Shown in pieces: positions 26,904 to 36,614 of a DNA stretch of 64,000 nt. Location: positions 86,010 to 150,009 of the forward strand of contig CAZCYQ010000001.1 of the NCBI GenBank assembly GCA_964503085.1, read 5' to 3'. Each line of letters opens with the position of its first letter. Position 1 is the stretch's first letter. Both the position numbers and the translations under genes were made by a program. Under the pieces are notes generated by a model that was not told the DNA's origin, searched no databases, and was given only the letters and a program-made list of their open reading frames with translations. Source of the DNA: Bin80 sp964503085 (GTDB lineage Bacteria; Bacteroidota; Rhodothermia; Rhodothermales; Bin80).

Positions 26904-27116
26904 ATGAAGCTCCTGTCTGGTATCCTGCTTGCGGCAATTGGGTATTTTTTTGTGAAGGCAGTTTGGCGGCTGTTCAAGGCAGTGGAGGCAGACAGGCCAA
27001 CTCGCAAGCCTCCTCGGGCCACATCGTCCTCCGAGTTTGAGGAGGAAAATTTTGATATAGAGGACGCTCGCTGGCACGATCTGCCCGGAGGCACTAAACC
27101 CCGACCCCGAGCGTGA
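26904..27116 (+). CDS. Small single-pass membrane protein (DUF4834-like)
   Basis: 70 residues: one N-terminal transmembrane helix (about 4-22, SGILLAAIGYFFVKAVW), a basic stretch, then an acidic tail ending in IEDARWHDLP. The helix/basic/acidic-tail plan recalls the DUF4834 proteins of Bacteroidota, so I believe it is real, but no function can be given. Its last 23 bp overlap the convergent tonB gene. Confidence 0.55.
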   Translation: MKLLSGILLAAIGYFFVKAVWRLFKAVEADRPTRKPPRATSSSEFEEENFDIEDARWHDLPGGTKPRPRA

Positions 27117-27762
27117 GAGTTATTTCATGAGTGCTCTCAACAGTAGCCCCATCTTTTCGTGCCGGCCGGAAGAGGTATCGCATGGCGGCACTCATAGCGG
27201 CTTCTTCCAATCCATATCCGAGGGCATCAACCAGCGTCCGAGTATTGTCCCTATGGTTCAGTAGGTAGCGCTCAAGAATTTGTGCTGACTGCACGCGTCC
27301 TCGTTTGTCTATCACGAGGTCAAGGACAATTTCTGCCTTAATGTTGCGTCGATTAGCAGCTCTGGGATATTCAGGTACGGCTATGCGAATTGGTTTTGGT
27401 GCCTCGGTTGCAGCAATTCCGGTTGACGGAGCTCCTTCGGGTTCCGTCGGCATTTCATCCAATGATGGACCTGTAACCGTGAGAGGATCTAGGTCAAGCA
27501 GGATATCCTCTTCCAGGATAGTGTCGTCTGGAGCAATTACTGGAGGCAGGGGAGCAGGAGGCGGGGGAGCACGCCGTGTTTGGCGAGTGGAGACAATCTC
27601 CTCCATCTGAATGACTTCCGGGCGGGAGTAGAGGATGTCAAGCGGTTTTGGTTCAGATGCAATGGGCCAGAGCTTTATACAAAGCAGGATCAGCACCTGC
27701 GCCGCAATAATACTGGCAAACAGGCGTAGCGAATAAGAATCACCGTCAAAGTGGCGCCGCAT
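27094..27762 (-). CDS. TonB family energy-transducing protein
   Basis: 222 residues. An N-terminal transmembrane anchor (about 12-32) is followed by a proline-rich periplasmic linker (APPPPAPLPP), an acidic stretch and a C-terminal TonB domain (PEYPRAANRRNIKAEIVLDL to FRPARKDG). It couples the proton gradient to outer-membrane receptors such as the two at 9497-15282. The domain has an extra helical loop around LLNHRDNTRTLVDALGYG. No exbBD genes are in the window. Confidence 0.9.
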   Translation of the reverse strand: MRRHFDGDSYSLRLFASIIAAQVLILLCIKLWPIASEPKPLDILYSRPEVIQMEEIVSTRQTRRAPPPPAPLPPVIAPDDTILEEDILLDLDPLTVTGPSLDEMPTEPEGAPSTGIAATEAPKPIRIAVPEYPRAANRRNIKAEIVLDLVIDKRGRVQSAQILERYLLNHRDNTRTLVDALGYGLEEAAMSAAMRYLFRPARKDGATVESTHEITLTLGVGV

Positions 27763-28622
27763 ATCCAGAAAGTCTGTTGTGCACCTCGCAACTCTTGTCT
27801 ATAGAAGTATAGACGTAGTACAGATTGGGGGATTATACCCTCGAAATCAAGATTTGATGGCTTAGCAGCCCACGTTCGTCTTTGTTAGTACGGTATTCTG
27901 CATAGAGGATGTTTCATTGAGCCCTTCTCCGTTGGGTCAATCGGAGGTCAATCCGAGATATCCACATGATACTTGCTGTTCTCATTCAGGTATGGTATCT
28001 GAGCTAGATGCTTCTGTGCGTAACCACTTCAATCCATTTACTACGGACTCACAATTTGATCAGTCGGTCGGCGGGGAGTAGCTGTTGGTCTGCATCAGGA
28101 TTTCATTGTCCTTTGATACGCGCAATTGATTGCATCAACAGTAGGCTCAGATTTCGCAGAATCTTCCAGACGGTCAAAATCGTGGTCGCAACGAAAATGA
28201 TTACAATGCGCGCTTAACTCAAAAGCGAAACCTGCGGAAACAGACGGTCACATAAAAGACCCAGGCAAAACCCCACCGCCATTTGTGCCAATATTGCTTC
28301 AGATCTCCACTGGATCTCGTCAATGGACACGCTGGAAGCCCCCGGCGTTCAACAGCGGGGCGAGTGGCAGCCTATCACCTACCCGTACTGGTGCGGCAGG
28401 ATCTTCTTGTGCTTGCCAAGAATCTGACGACACTTTCTGCATACGGCGGCTGACTATCCCCTTCTTGTGCAAAGTTCGATGCTCAAGATTCGGTATCGTG
28501 CAAGTGGAAAGCTTGGAATATCGCTATCGTGCGTATCTTCCCGTTATTGTCAATTACATACGGCTTGAGGCCTTTCTGAATTTCGATAGGATCTTTTTGA
28601 GGAGTACATAAACTGAGATATA
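27763..28622. other. 860-bp divergent spacer between tonB and carA
   Basis: No supportable gene. Holds the 27797-27814 palindrome and a 19-bp stretch at 28213-28231 that recurs with one mismatch at 63910-63928. The carA leader is here; no known riboswitch or pyrimidine attenuator was recognised. Confidence 0.5.
27797..27814. promoter_or_regulatory. Perfect palindrome upstream of tonB
   Basis: GTCTATA (27797-27803) and TATAGAC (27808-27814) flank a 4-base centre, 34 bp upstream of the tonB start codon. This is the expected place for an operator or promoter-overlapping site. Confidence 0.4.
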
Positions 28623-29726
28623 ATGGGTTTTGAACCACAATCCTCCAAGTTGGCGCTAGCCGACGGAACAGTAGTGGTGGGCACAGCCATCGGTGCCAGT
28701 GGAGAAAGCGGTGGCGAACTCTGCTTTAATACGAGCATGACAGGGTATCAGGAAATCCTTACTGATCCATCCTATCACGGGCAGATCATGATGATGACCT
28801 ACCCCCACATAGGCAATTATGGTGCTCACGACGACGATACGGAAGCGGCTAAACCGATGGTTTCTGCCTTGGTTGTGCGGGCCTTTTCGCGTGAATATTC
28901 CAATTTGTTGGCACAGGAGTCCCTACACAACTATATGGACAAGCACGGCTTGGTTGGCATCACAGGTGTAGATACCCGCAAACTGGTTCTACATATTCGG
29001 GAAAGTGGTGTCATGAACGCCGTGATTTCGTCTACAGATCTGGATGATGCTTCGCTAGTGGAAAAGGCACAGGCGTGGCCTAGCATGGATGGCCTGGAGT
29101 TGGCCTCGCGGGTAACCTGCAGCGAACCATATACCTATTCGGATACGGATGGGCCCCGCATTGCGGTATATGATTTTGGGGTTAAAACCAATATTCTGCG
29201 TACGTTTGCAGCCTTGGGATGCAGTGTTAGGGTTTTCCCCGGACAAACATCGCTCAAGGACGCGCTGGCTTGGTCGCCCGATGGTTTGTTCTTTTCGAAT
29301 GGTCCGGGGGATCCAAGAGTCATGCCGGAAGCAATCGCCTGTGTCCGGGAAGCAATGATGACCGGCATACCGCTCTTTGGAATTTGTCTAGGGCACCAGC
29401 TTATGGCTCTGGCACAGGGAATTGATGTATTCAAGATGTATGTAGGCCATCGAGGTGCTAACCAACCTGTAAAAAACATGAAGACTGGCAGGGTAGAGGT
29501 AACCACGCAGAACCATGGATTCTCGGTAGATCCAGATTCCGTATCCAGCGAGTTGGCGAACATCTCCCACATGAACCTGAATGACCAGACAATAGAAGGT
29601 CTGCGCTTTGAAGGTTTTCAAGGATTCAGTGTTCAGTATCACCCAGAGGCATCTCCAGGGCCCCATGACAGCCGCTATTTATTTGAGGAGTACTTGCAGA
29701 TGTGTTCAAAATCAGATTTTGGTTGA
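28623..29726 (+). CDS. carA: Carbamoyl-phosphate synthase small subunit
   Basis: 367 residues. Glutamine amidotransferase that feeds ammonia to CarB for arginine and pyrimidine synthesis. The N-terminal domain has SMTGYQEILTDPSY and GITGVDTRKL; the class-I amidotransferase domain has FFSNGPGDP, the nucleophile in GICLGHQLMA, and the His/Glu pair in QYHPEASPGP. The stop overlaps the carB start (TGATG). Confidence 0.97.
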   Translation: MGFEPQSSKLALADGTVVVGTAIGASGESGGELCFNTSMTGYQEILTDPSYHGQIMMMTYPHIGNYGAHDDDTEAAKPMVSALVVRAFSREYSNLLAQESLHNYMDKHGLVGITGVDTRKLVLHIRESGVMNAVISSTDLDDASLVEKAQAWPSMDGLELASRVTCSEPYTYSDTDGPRIAVYDFGVKTNILRTFAALGCSVRVFPGQTSLKDALAWSPDGLFFSNGPGDPRVMPEAIACVREAMMTGIPLFGICLGHQLMALAQGIDVFKMYVGHRGANQPVKNMKTGRVEVTTQNHGFSVDPDSVSSELANISHMNLNDQTIEGLRFEGFQGFSVQYHPEASPGPHDSRYLFEEYLQMCSKSDFG

Positions 29727-32557
29727 TGCCACGGCGCACGGATATTCACAAGATTTTACTGATCGGGTCGGGCCCTATTATTATTGGTCAGGCTTGCGAG
29801 TTTGATTACTCAGGGACACAAGCCTGCAGGGCACTTCGCAAAGAAGGATACGAGGTCGTGCTGGTCAATTCAAACCCCGCAACGATCATGACCGATCCCA
29901 TTACGGCGGATCGAATTTATTTGGAGGAGTTGACCGCGCCGTCTATCCGCAAAATTGTTGAAAAGGAGCGTCCCGATGCCGTGCTGCCCACTATGGGAGG
30001 ACAGACGGGCCTGAACCTGGCTGACGAGTTACAACGACAGGGATACTGGGAGGCGCAGGGTGTGAAGGTGATTGGCGTAGACATCGATGCAATCCACATC
30101 ACAGAGGATCGGCAGCAGTTTCGTGATCTGATGGAAGAGATTGGTGTAGATCAGGCGCGAAGCCAGGTGGCCAGGAGTTTGCTGGAAGCGAAGGAGGTCA
30201 TACAATCACTTGGCGGTTTGCCGGTGGTTATTCGGCCATCTTTCACATTGGGCGGTGCAGGTGGCGGAATTATATGGAGCCCCAGGGAATTGGAGAGGAA
30301 GGTCATGCGGGGACTTGAACTCTCTCCGGTCCACGAAGTCCTCGTGGAAGAATGTGTGTATGGATGGAAAGAATTTGAGTTGGAATTGCTGCGTGACAGT
30401 AATGATAACGTGATCATAATCTGTACAATTGAGAATGTGGATCCCATGGGCGTCCATACGGGAGATTCGGTGACCGTAGCACCCTCCCAGACGCTTACGG
30501 ATAAGCAGTTCCAGCATATGCGGGACACAGCCATTCGCATGATGCGGTCTATTGGAACCTTTGCAGGCGGTTGTAACGTGCAGTTTGGGATTAACCCGGT
30601 GGACGGACGTATGATTGCCATCGAGATTAACCCACGGGTCTCTCGTTCATCCGCTCTGGCGTCAAAAGCAACTGGATATCCAATTGCGAAAGTTGCGGCT
30701 AGGCTCGCTGTTGGGTATACTCTGGATGAGCTAAAAAACGATGTAACCGAAACTACGAGTGCCTGTTTTGAGCCGGCAATTGATTATGTAGTGACCAAGA
30801 TTCCCCGTTGGAATTTCGAAAAATTCGAAGGAGTGGATGAGGAGCTGACCACGCAGATGAAAGCAGTCGGGGAAGTAATGTCTATTGGGAGAACCTTTAC
30901 AGAAAGTCTGCAGAAGGCATGGCAGAGCCTGGAAATTGGCTATGCAGGCCTGGGGGCAGACCGGGAAAACCCTAGTCGCCCCAGCGTGCGTGAGCGTCTG
31001 CGCAGGTCATACTGGGATCGGACTCTCCAGATCAGGAATGCATTTATGCATGGTGCTTCAATGGATGAAGTATATGACATCACGCGCGTTGATCCCTGGT
31101 TCTTGCAGCGGATAAGAATGCTCATTGATCTGGAAAAAGCACTCCAAAGATTACGTCTGCAGGATGTCACACCAGAGCAAATGCTGAACCTCAAACAGCA
31201 CGGCTATTCGGATGTCCAGATTGCGTGGCTCGTAGCGGACGAAGTGAGCGAAGAAGAGGTGCGTCAGTATCGTCTGTCTCAAAATGTTTGTCCGCAATTC
31301 CTTTTGGTTGACACATGTGCTGGAGAGTTTCCGGCGGCGACACCATATTTCTATTCCTCCTACGAAAGTGCAACAGAGAGCCCGATCTCCGACCGGGAGA
31401 AGGTCATCATACTTGGCAGCGGACCCAATCGAATTGGCCAGGGGATTGAGTTCGATTACTCTTGTGTCCACGGAGTGCAGGCTGTGCAGGAAATGGGCTA
31501 CGAGGCAATCATGATAAATTGTAATCCCGAAACGGTCTCAACGGATTTTGATATCGCGGATAAGCTTTACTTTGAACCTGTATTCTGGGAGCGTGTGCTT
31601 GATATCATTGAACACGAGAAACCCAAAGGCGTCATTGTTCAACTCGGTGGGCAGACCGCACTAAAGCTGGCAGGGAAGTTATCTGAGCGGGGAATAAAAA
31701 TATTTGGCACATCTTATGAGCTTATGGACTTGGCCGAAAACCGGGGCAAGTTTTCCGAGATTCTCAAAGAGCTGGACATTCCCTTCCCTCCGTACGGCAT
31801 GGCTCAGACGGTATACGAGGCGGTGCGCGTAGCCGAATCGATTGGATATCCAATCCTTGTGCGCCCCAGTTATGTTCTAGGGGGGCAGGGAATGAGAATT
31901 GCCATCAATAAAGAAGAGGTTGAGCGTTACGTAACCGATATCTACACACTGCTGCCCGACAACGAAATCCTTCTTGATCTATTCTTAAACAATGGAATCG
32001 AGATTGATGTAGACGCTGTGCGCGATGCTGATGGTGATGTATGGATTACGGGGATTATGCAGCATATCGAACCTGCAGGTGTGCACTCCGGTGATTCCAC
32101 AGCCGTCCTGCCACCGTATTCCCTGAGTGAATCGGTCATTGAAGACATTAAGAAATACACCATAGCTATCGCGAATCGGTTGGAGGTACTGGGATTAATG
32201 AATGTGCAAATGGTTGTGCAGGGAGATATGGTTTACGTGATTGAAGCCAATCCCCGTGCGTCTCGTACAGTTCCCTTCGTCGCAAAGGCGACGGGGTTGC
32301 CGGTGGCCCGGATTGCCAGTAAGGTTATTCTCGGAGCCAAACTCAAAGACTTCAGGGATAAGGGTGGGCTGGATTCCAGTTTGAAAGGATATGCAATCAA
32401 AGAACCCGTTTTTTCGTGGTCCAAATTCCCGGAAGTGCGCAAAGAGCTTGGTCCAGAAATGAAATCCACAGGCGAGACCATAGTATTTGTGGATGCGCTT
32501 ACGGATAGCCATTTCAAGCGTCCGCACGAAATGCGTAACCTCTACCTATCACGATAG
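29726..32557 (+). CDS. carB: Carbamoyl-phosphate synthase large subunit, lacking the C-terminal allosteric domain
   Basis: 943 residues from the ATG at 29726, which overlaps the carA stop. Two homologous ATP-grasp synthetase halves are present (ILLIGSGPIIIGQACEFDYSG and VIILGSGPNRIGQGIEFDYS as their starts), both with the glycine-rich ATP loops and EINPRVSRSSALASKATGYP or EANPRASRTVPFVAKATG. The protein stops at EMKSTGETIVF plus 25 residues, just where the roughly 130-residue methylglyoxal-synthase-like regulatory domain of the standard 1,070-residue enzyme would begin. UMP/ornithine control of the usual type should therefore be absent. Confidence 0.96.
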   Translation: MPRRTDIHKILLIGSGPIIIGQACEFDYSGTQACRALRKEGYEVVLVNSNPATIMTDPITADRIYLEELTAPSIRKIVEKERPDAVLPTMGGQTGLNLADELQRQGYWEAQGVKVIGVDIDAIHITEDRQQFRDLMEEIGVDQARSQVARSLLEAKEVIQSLGGLPVVIRPSFTLGGAGGGIIWSPRELERKVMRGLELSPVHEVLVEECVYGWKEFELELLRDSNDNVIIICTIENVDPMGVHTGDSVTVAPSQTLTDKQFQHMRDTAIRMMRSIGTFAGGCNVQFGINPVDGRMIAIEINPRVSRSSALASKATGYPIAKVAARLAVGYTLDELKNDVTETTSACFEPAIDYVVTKIPRWNFEKFEGVDEELTTQMKAVGEVMSIGRTFTESLQKAWQSLEIGYAGLGADRENPSRPSVRERLRRSYWDRTLQIRNAFMHGASMDEVYDITRVDPWFLQRIRMLIDLEKALQRLRLQDVTPEQMLNLKQHGYSDVQIAWLVADEVSEEEVRQYRLSQNVCPQFLLVDTCAGEFPAATPYFYSSYESATESPISDREKVIILGSGPNRIGQGIEFDYSCVHGVQAVQEMGYEAIMINCNPETVSTDFDIADKLYFEPVFWERVLDIIEHEKPKGVIVQLGGQTALKLAGKLSERGIKIFGTSYELMDLAENRGKFSEILKELDIPFPPYGMAQTVYEAVRVAESIGYPILVRPSYVLGGQGMRIAINKEEVERYVTDIYTLLPDNEILLDLFLNNGIEIDVDAVRDADGDVWITGIMQHIEPAGVHSGDSTAVLPPYSLSESVIEDIKKYTIAIANRLEVLGLMNVQMVVQGDMVYVIEANPRASRTVPFVAKATGLPVARIASKVILGAKLKDFRDKGGLDSSLKGYAIKEPVFSWSKFPEVRKELGPEMKSTGETIVFVDALTDSHFKRPHEMRNLYLSR

Positions 32558-32560
32558 TAG

Positions 32561-33280
32561 ATGGCCGGACATAACAAGTGGTCAAAGGTTAAGCGACAAA
32601 AGGCGGTCACCGACAGCCGTCGTTCGAAGGCTTGGGCGGTGATCACGCGTGACATTATGATAGCTGCCCGTGAGGGCGGTAAGGACCCGGATATGAATGC
32701 ACGTCTTGCGCTTGCCATTCAGAAGGCCAAGGGCAAGAATATGCCCAAGGAAAACATCGAAAGGGCGATCAAACGCGGGTCCGGAGAAATTGAAGGGCAG
32801 GATTACAAGGAGTGCACGTACGAGGGGTACAGTGCACAAGGAGTGGCGGTCATGGTTGATGCACTGACGGACAATACCAATCGCACTGTTGCCGATGTGC
32901 GCAGCGTTTTCGCTAAGAGTGGGGGGCGCTTGGCTAAATCAGGCAGCGTCGCTTATCTCTTTGAACGCAAAGGGTTGATCCAGGTCAACTCAGAGAACTT
33001 AGATGAGCTGGAGCTCCTGGAACTTGTGGCGGATAGTGGTGCGGATGATATGGAAAAAGATGAGGAGATGTTTGTGGTCATTACACCTGTAGAAGCCTTT
33101 GAAACAGTTCAGACCGAGATTGCTAATGCTGGAATCGGAATTGAAGAGGCTCGCCTTGTTCGGGCTCCGATCACGACTGTAAAAAAAGAAACCGACCAAG
33201 TGCGTCAGACTGAGACACTGGTGACAAGACTAGAAGATCTGCAAGATGTGCAGGAAGTGTTCACTAACCTTGAGATGTGA
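32561..33280 (+). CDS. yebC: YebC/PmpR family protein
   Basis: 239 residues, start ATG 3 bp after carB. Full family signature: MAGHNKWSKVKRQKAVTD at the N-terminus, then MPKENIERAIKRG and the three-domain layout ending in DVQEVFTNLEM. YebC proteins were annotated as DNA-binding regulators and more recently linked to relief of ribosome stalling on proline-rich sequences. Coupled to ruvC (TGATG), a conserved pairing. Confidence 0.95.
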   Translation: MAGHNKWSKVKRQKAVTDSRRSKAWAVITRDIMIAAREGGKDPDMNARLALAIQKAKGKNMPKENIERAIKRGSGEIEGQDYKECTYEGYSAQGVAVMVDALTDNTNRTVADVRSVFAKSGGRLAKSGSVAYLFERKGLIQVNSENLDELELLELVADSGADDMEKDEEMFVVITPVEAFETVQTEIANAGIGIEEARLVRAPITTVKKETDQVRQTETLVTRLEDLQDVQEVFTNLEM

Positions 33281-33822
33281 TGAGAGTTTTGGGTATTGAT
33301 CCCGGTTCGTTACAGACCGGTTATGGCGTTATTGATGAGAACAATCGGGTCCATGGATTTGGGGCAGTTACGTTTACCGGTGATCATGTTGTACGTGTTC
33401 AAGCGATTTATCACGAAATAACTCGGCTGGTCAAAGAATTAAAGCCCAATACCTGTGGCATAGAAATGCCGGTTTACGGCAGGAACCCGCAGGCCATGCT
33501 TAAGCTTGGCCGGGCCCAAGCCGCGGCAATGCTGGCGGTCCTGAATCAGGGAGTATCTGTGACACAGTACACGCCCAAAATGGTTAAGCGATCTGTTACG
33601 GGGAATGGTAATGCCAGCAAGCAGCAGGTAACCTATATGGTCAGCAGTTTGCTGGAGTTTGGCGAGTTGAATCACGAGATAACACACGATGCCTCGGATG
33701 CCCTGGCAGTTGCGTTTTGTCATAAAGAGCGAGAGGTGACCGGTAAAAAATCGGGGGAGTCACGCTACAACAATTGGGCTTCTTTTGTACGGGCAAATCC
33801 GGACCGCGTCATTGGAAATTAG
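33280..33822 (+). CDS. ruvC: Holliday junction resolvase RuvC
   Basis: 180 residues from the ATG overlapping the yebC stop. RNase H-like nuclease that cuts Holliday junctions with RuvAB. Acidic catalytic residues fit D7 (LGIDPGS), E62 (CGIEMPVYG) and D137/D140 (THDASDALAVAFCH). Length is normal; ruvA and ruvB are not adjacent. Confidence 0.95.
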   Translation: MRVLGIDPGSLQTGYGVIDENNRVHGFGAVTFTGDHVVRVQAIYHEITRLVKELKPNTCGIEMPVYGRNPQAMLKLGRAQAAAMLAVLNQGVSVTQYTPKMVKRSVTGNGNASKQQVTYMVSSLLEFGELNHEITHDASDALAVAFCHKEREVTGKKSGESRYNNWASFVRANPDRVIGN

Positions 33823-34029
33823 CGACAGACGCCCTCCGTCAGCTATATTCGGCGGACCGAAAGTTATTGGGGATTTGTGCTGCGAGGGCGTTGTACGGCC
33901 AGCCATCACGGACGTGATAGAATGCTCGGATCTAGCGGATTTTTTCATGAGGTCAAGAATGGCGATTTTTGTTGAACATTGAAGGAAGAGTTGCGTTAGC
34001 GCGCGTGTTTAGCAAATTTTTATGATTCG

Positions 34030-34296
34030 GTGAAGACTGAAAAAGACTGTGAGTATCCACTGGATCGGTTGCCAATTGTTCAAGCCTATCATTGGCAGAG
34101 CCGGTCCAAACCCTCCCTCAAAAAAGGAGAACTTGTCTATTATGGACCATATCCAACTTCGTACGGAATCGGTGAAGTGCAGCGTGTAACCAATAGCCTT
34201 GTTGCTGTAGATTTTCGCGGTACTGGCAGTGCCCGGGTACACGAAGATGTAATTCACGAGCACTACTTGATTCCACTATCGGATGCCACTCAATAG
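34030..34296 (+). CDS. Small protein with DUF3553-like KGELV...GIGEVQ...V.F pattern
   Basis: 88 residues with a GTG start. The core KGELVYYGPYPTSYGIGEVQ, followed by an LVAVDFRG strand, resembles the small SH3-like DUF3553 domain, where a glycine-rich turn precedes a beta strand. The resemblance is by eye. It sits between ruvC and the ABC transporter genes; function unknown. Confidence 0.5.
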   Translation: MKTEKDCEYPLDRLPIVQAYHWQSRSKPSLKKGELVYYGPYPTSYGIGEVQRVTNSLVAVDFRGTGSARVHEDVIHEHYLIPLSDATQ

Positions 34297-34377
34297 CGGC
34301 ACGTTTTTGTGTCTGCAAGTCGGGGGCTTGTTGGTCCGTAGTTATGGCGTGCCCGACAGTTACGGTAGCTGTTGTTG

Positions 34378-35289
34378 ATGGGCTCATTGGTCCTACAAGG
34401 AGTAACAAAGCGTTTCGGCAAGGTCACTGCCGCTCAGGGTATTTCGTTCGAGGCTGAGCCAGGACGAATTCTTGGTCTTCTGGGCCCTAACGGTGCGGGG
34501 AAAACCACGACAATCCGAATGATTGCCAATATCCTCACTCCGGATAACGGCAGGGTAACGCTTGATGGACGTGTAGTAGGGCCATGGAGCCAAGAACAGA
34601 TGGGGTATCTGCCGGAGGAACGGGGGCTCTACAAGAAAGTCAGGATCAATGATCAACTCCGATACCTGGCCGCTCTCAAGGGCATACGCGCGCGTGAGTC
34701 GGCGCCGAGAATAGCGTACTGGGTTAAGCGCTTGGGTTTGCAGGAATGGGGTGCCCGTAAGGCGCAGGAGCTGTCTAAAGGGATGCAGCAAAAAGTACAG
34801 TTCATTGCTGCAGTACTATCCAACCCTCGTCTGATCATTTTGGATGAACCGTTCAGTGGGTTAGACCCTGTCAACAGTGAGCTTCTGCGTGAGATTGTTG
34901 CAGAGCTGAAGGCCAATGGTCGGACCATTTTGTTCGCAAGTCACCGTATGGAGCAGGTAGAGCAACTGTGTGATGATATTTGTCTGATAGCCAACGGAAA
35001 ACTTGTTTTAAAAGGAACGCTCCGTGATATTAAACGAAGGATTAAGCGCGACAGGTTAGCACTTTCATACGATGGCGAAGCGCCTTTCCTAGATGCTATG
35101 GAGAGGAAAGGAGACCTACAGTATTTGGAGCGCAATGAAGACGGTTGTATTGTGCGCCTGGCGGAGCATTGTCATTCGAGATCCCTGTTGGAACGTCTTC
35201 TGGAAACCCCAGATCTTGAATTGTACCGTTTCGAGTTGCTTCAGCCTTCCTTGAACGAGATTTTTATTCGGACTGTGGAATCGCAATGA
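34378..35289 (+). CDS. ABC transporter ATP-binding protein (NatA-like)
   Basis: 303 residues from the ATG at 34378, the third of three clustered start-like codons. Walker A GPNGAGKTT, signature LSKGMQQK, Walker B LIILDEP and the switch His in ASHR are all present. A C-terminal DUF4162-like domain (from about residue 215) is typical of NatA-type exporters. It overlaps the permease gene by 4 bp, so the two form a complex that exports sodium, drugs or lipids; the substrate is not determinable. Confidence 0.93.
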   Translation: MGSLVLQGVTKRFGKVTAAQGISFEAEPGRILGLLGPNGAGKTTTIRMIANILTPDNGRVTLDGRVVGPWSQEQMGYLPEERGLYKKVRINDQLRYLAALKGIRARESAPRIAYWVKRLGLQEWGARKAQELSKGMQQKVQFIAAVLSNPRLIILDEPFSGLDPVNSELLREIVAELKANGRTILFASHRMEQVEQLCDDICLIANGKLVLKGTLRDIKRRIKRDRLALSYDGEAPFLDAMERKGDLQYLERNEDGCIVRLAEHCHSRSLLERLLETPDLELYRFELLQPSLNEIFIRTVESQ

Positions 35290-36614
35290 TGAGCAGAAAG
35301 AGCCTTGTGGTTATGCAGAATGAGTTCATGCGACGCGTGACCTCCAAGACCTTTATCCTGACCACATTATTGGGACCGGCATTGTTGATCGGGTTTTTTG
35401 CCGTCATAATTATGATTTCAATTTCCGCGGTGGAAGATTCCTTTGAGGATAATTCTTCCGGGGAAAACAGTTCGTTTCGGATTGCCGTTGTAGATGAAAC
35501 CGGTGTGCTGAATGCCCGGATATTGAGCCAGGGTTTAGGTGACCATTCCTTAGTCACGGCTGACCTCAATTCAGCACATGAGGGCGTTCTGGAAGGACTC
35601 TTTGATGCATACGTTCGTATTCCATCAGAAGTGATTTCTGGAACCGGACAGCCAGTACTTTACTCGCAGGAGGGAAGAGGGCTTGGTGTGCGCGGTGCGC
35701 TTGGAGGCATAATCGAGAAGGCGTTGGAAGACCATTTACTGGCCGACCGTAATGTATCTACGGATGTCCGGTCCATATTTGAACGTGTGGTGAGGCTGGA
35801 TACGGTTAGGTTGACCGGCGAAGGTGAAGAAGCAGAGGCTCCGGCTCAAGAGGGGTATGTGATTCTTGGTTTTGTATTGGGTATGGTCATGTACATGACC
35901 ATGCTTATTTATGGAACGTTGATTTTATACGGTACGATGGAGGAGAGAACAACGCGCGTCGTCGAAATTATTGTGTCATCTGTTCGTCCGTTTGACCTGC
36001 TCATGGGCAAGGTACTGGGGATCGGTTTAATTGGCTTTGTGCAGATGGCAGTCTGGGTGTTGATGTTTCTGGGAGCCATGATATTAGCCGGGCCGATTAT
36101 TGGGATGTTCATTGACCCAGCTATGTATGACTTGCCAGCAGCGGCAACCAATCAGGAAATACTGGCTGCGGCCAATATTTCCATGCCGCATATTTCAGTT
36201 GGCCTTTTCGTATGGTTCATTCTCTACTTCATTGGGGGCTACCTTCTTTATGGCGGGTTGTTTGCGACGGTAGGAACACTAGTTGATTCCCCGCAGGAAT
36301 CCCAGAGCTTGATGATACCGCTACTCATGCCCATGGTCATTTCTATCGTGTTCCTGTCCCCGGTGATGATGAATCCAGACAGCGGACTCGCGCTGGGGCT
36401 ATCAATATTTCCCCTTACCTCGCCGGTTCCTATGATCGTCCGCATGTCAGTTTCGGACGTCCCATTCTGGCAGCTTTTGTTGTCCTACGGATTACTGGTG
36501 CTGTCCTTTATTGGATCAATATGGGTCAGTGCCCGGATCTATCGCGCGAGCATTCTTATGTATGGTAAGAAGCCTTCTCTCAGAGTCATAGCGGGCTATC
36601 TTCGCAATGGCTGA
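35286..36614 (+). CDS. ABC transporter permease (NatB-like)
   Basis: 442 residues (or 441 from the second ATG). One N-terminal transmembrane helix (about 20-45), a large extracytoplasmic domain (about 50-185) and five or six further helices, the ABC-2/NatB plan. Segments LYGTMEERTTRVVEIIVSSV, FDLLMGKVLGIGLIG and LIPLLMPMVISIVFLSP match the family. Partner of the upstream ATPase. The 3' end overlaps ogt by 19 bp. Confidence 0.92.
   Translation: MMSRKSLVVMQNEFMRRVTSKTFILTTLLGPALLIGFFAVIIMISISAVEDSFEDNSSGENSSFRIAVVDETGVLNARILSQGLGDHSLVTADLNSAHEGVLEGLFDAYVRIPSEVISGTGQPVLYSQEGRGLGVRGALGGIIEKALEDHLLADRNVSTDVRSIFERVVRLDTVRLTGEGEEAEAPAQEGYVILGFVLGMVMYMTMLIYGTLILYGTMEERTTRVVEIIVSSVRPFDLLMGKVLGIGLIGFVQMAVWVLMFLGAMILAGPIIGMFIDPAMYDLPAAATNQEILAAANISMPHISVGLFVWFILYFIGGYLLYGGLFATVGTLVDSPQESQSLMIPLLMPMVISIVFLSPVMMNPDSGLALGLSIFPLTSPVPMIVRMSVSDVPFWQLLLSYGLLVLSFIGSIWVSARIYRASILMYGKKPSLRVIAGYLRNG

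Noticed and set aside
28285..28611. 109-codon open frame upstream of carA
   Set aside because: No recognisable protein features; reads like non-coding sequence.
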